The position numbers were made by a program, and so were the translations under genes. Of a stretch of 6,406 nt of DNA, positions 6,061 through 6,406 are shown in pieces. How positions within the stretch are numbered: position 1 is the first letter of the stretch; every line of letters begins with the position of its first letter. Below the pieces are notes generated by a model. The model did not search any database, had not been told where the DNA came from, and worked only from the letters and a program-made list of their open reading frames with translations. This DNA comes from JAIOPA01 sp036522895 (GTDB taxonomy: Bacteria; Eisenbacteria; RBG-16-71-46): positions 1-6,406 of the forward strand of contig DATDEX010000363.1 in assembly GCA_036522895.1 (NCBI GenBank), read 5' to 3'.

Positions 6061-6406
6061 GCGCCGCGCCGCCCCTGCTGCCCCGAGCGACCGAGTCCGC
6101 GCGCTTCGCGATGAGTGGTGCCGAGCCGCGCATGGCGTGGCGACCGGAGAGCGCGGACGAGGTGGCCGAGGCCGTGCGGCAGTGCGCGGCCGAGAAGCTC
6201 TCGCTGGTGCCGTGGGGCGGCGGCGTGGCGCTCTCCCGCGAAGCGGCCCCCGCCGCCTACGACGTCGCGCTGGACATGACCGCCCTGAAGCGCGTGACGA
6301 TCTACGACCCCGAGGACTTCACGGTGACCGCCGAGTGCGGGATCACGCTCGCCGACCTGCGCGAGGCGCTGGGCGCCGAGCGCCAGGAGCTGCCGCTCGA
6401 GGCCGC
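6051..6406 (+). CDS. glcE: Glycolate oxidase FAD-binding subunit GlcE, N-terminal part (cut by window edge)
   Basis: Reading from the GTG at 6051, the frame stays open to the right edge, giving 118 residues. The content is a VAO/PCMH-type FAD-binding domain: WRPESADEVAEAVRQC (30-45), then the flavin phosphate loop LVPWGGGVAL (52-61), VALDMTALKRVTIYDPEDFT (72-91), and TAECGITLADLREAL (93-107) leading to RQELPLEA. The order of a 'P-x-x-x-x-E-V' helix, a Gly-rich loop, 'LD-x-x-x-L-x-x-V' and 'D-x-x-x-T-x-x-x-G-x-x-L' is that of GlcE, a shorter relative of GlcD. Direct overlap with glcD on the same strand makes the assignment firm. The first 20 residues are poorly conserved in type, so ATG at 6111 is an alternative start. 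The Gly-rich loop ends in a sequence lacking the usual second glycine-proline pair, a minor variation. A second FAD flavoprotein subunit and a following glcF are expected. Confidence 0.85.
   Translation, partial: MDLSAAPPLLPRATESARFAMSGAEPRMAWRPESADEVAEAVRQCAAEKLSLVPWGGGVALSREAAPAAYDVALDMTALKRVTIYDPEDFTVTAECGITLADLREALGAERQELPLEA

Overview
The window looks like chromosomal DNA from a very GC-rich bacterium (by eye around 70% G+C, with most codons ending in G or C). GTG starts are frequent, Shine-Dalgarno sites are GGAG/AGGAGG-like, and genes are tightly packed. The taxon cannot be fixed from this stretch. A GC-rich soil or sediment lineage is plausible, but that is inference. I see no rRNA, tRNA, CRISPR array, transposase or phage gene.

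Layout, left to right: (1) the C-terminal part of an ABC-2 type exporter membrane subunit (+, cut by the left edge); (2) convergent to it, a flavoprotein of the flavocytochrome c sulfide dehydrogenase / sulfide:quinone reductase-like family (-); (3) divergent from that across 126 bp, a DUF2461 protein (+) whose GTG start is fixed by a strong Shine-Dalgarno site; (4) a perfect 14-bp inverted repeat in the 51-bp convergent gap, probably a terminator serving both sides; (5) a small protein with one fibronectin-III-like fold (-); (6) divergent from it with only 23 bp between start codons, an operon on the + strand. That operon holds an FMO-like, ArsO-like flavoprotein, then glcD, then the start of glcE, which is cut by the right edge.

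The last three genes are the most coherent unit. The flavoprotein stop and the glcD start share a base (TAGTG), and glcE starts inside the 3' end of glcD. The three are therefore probably co-transcribed and translationally coupled. GlcD and GlcE are the FAD subunits of a glycolate (or D-lactate / other 2-hydroxyacid) dehydrogenase, and the iron-sulfur subunit GlcF is expected just past the right edge. The leading flavoprotein is not a standard part of a glc operon, and its link to 2-hydroxyacid oxidation is the most interesting open question here. The rest reads as ordinary housekeeping or accessory chromosome. I do not see convincing evidence of a wholly new system.
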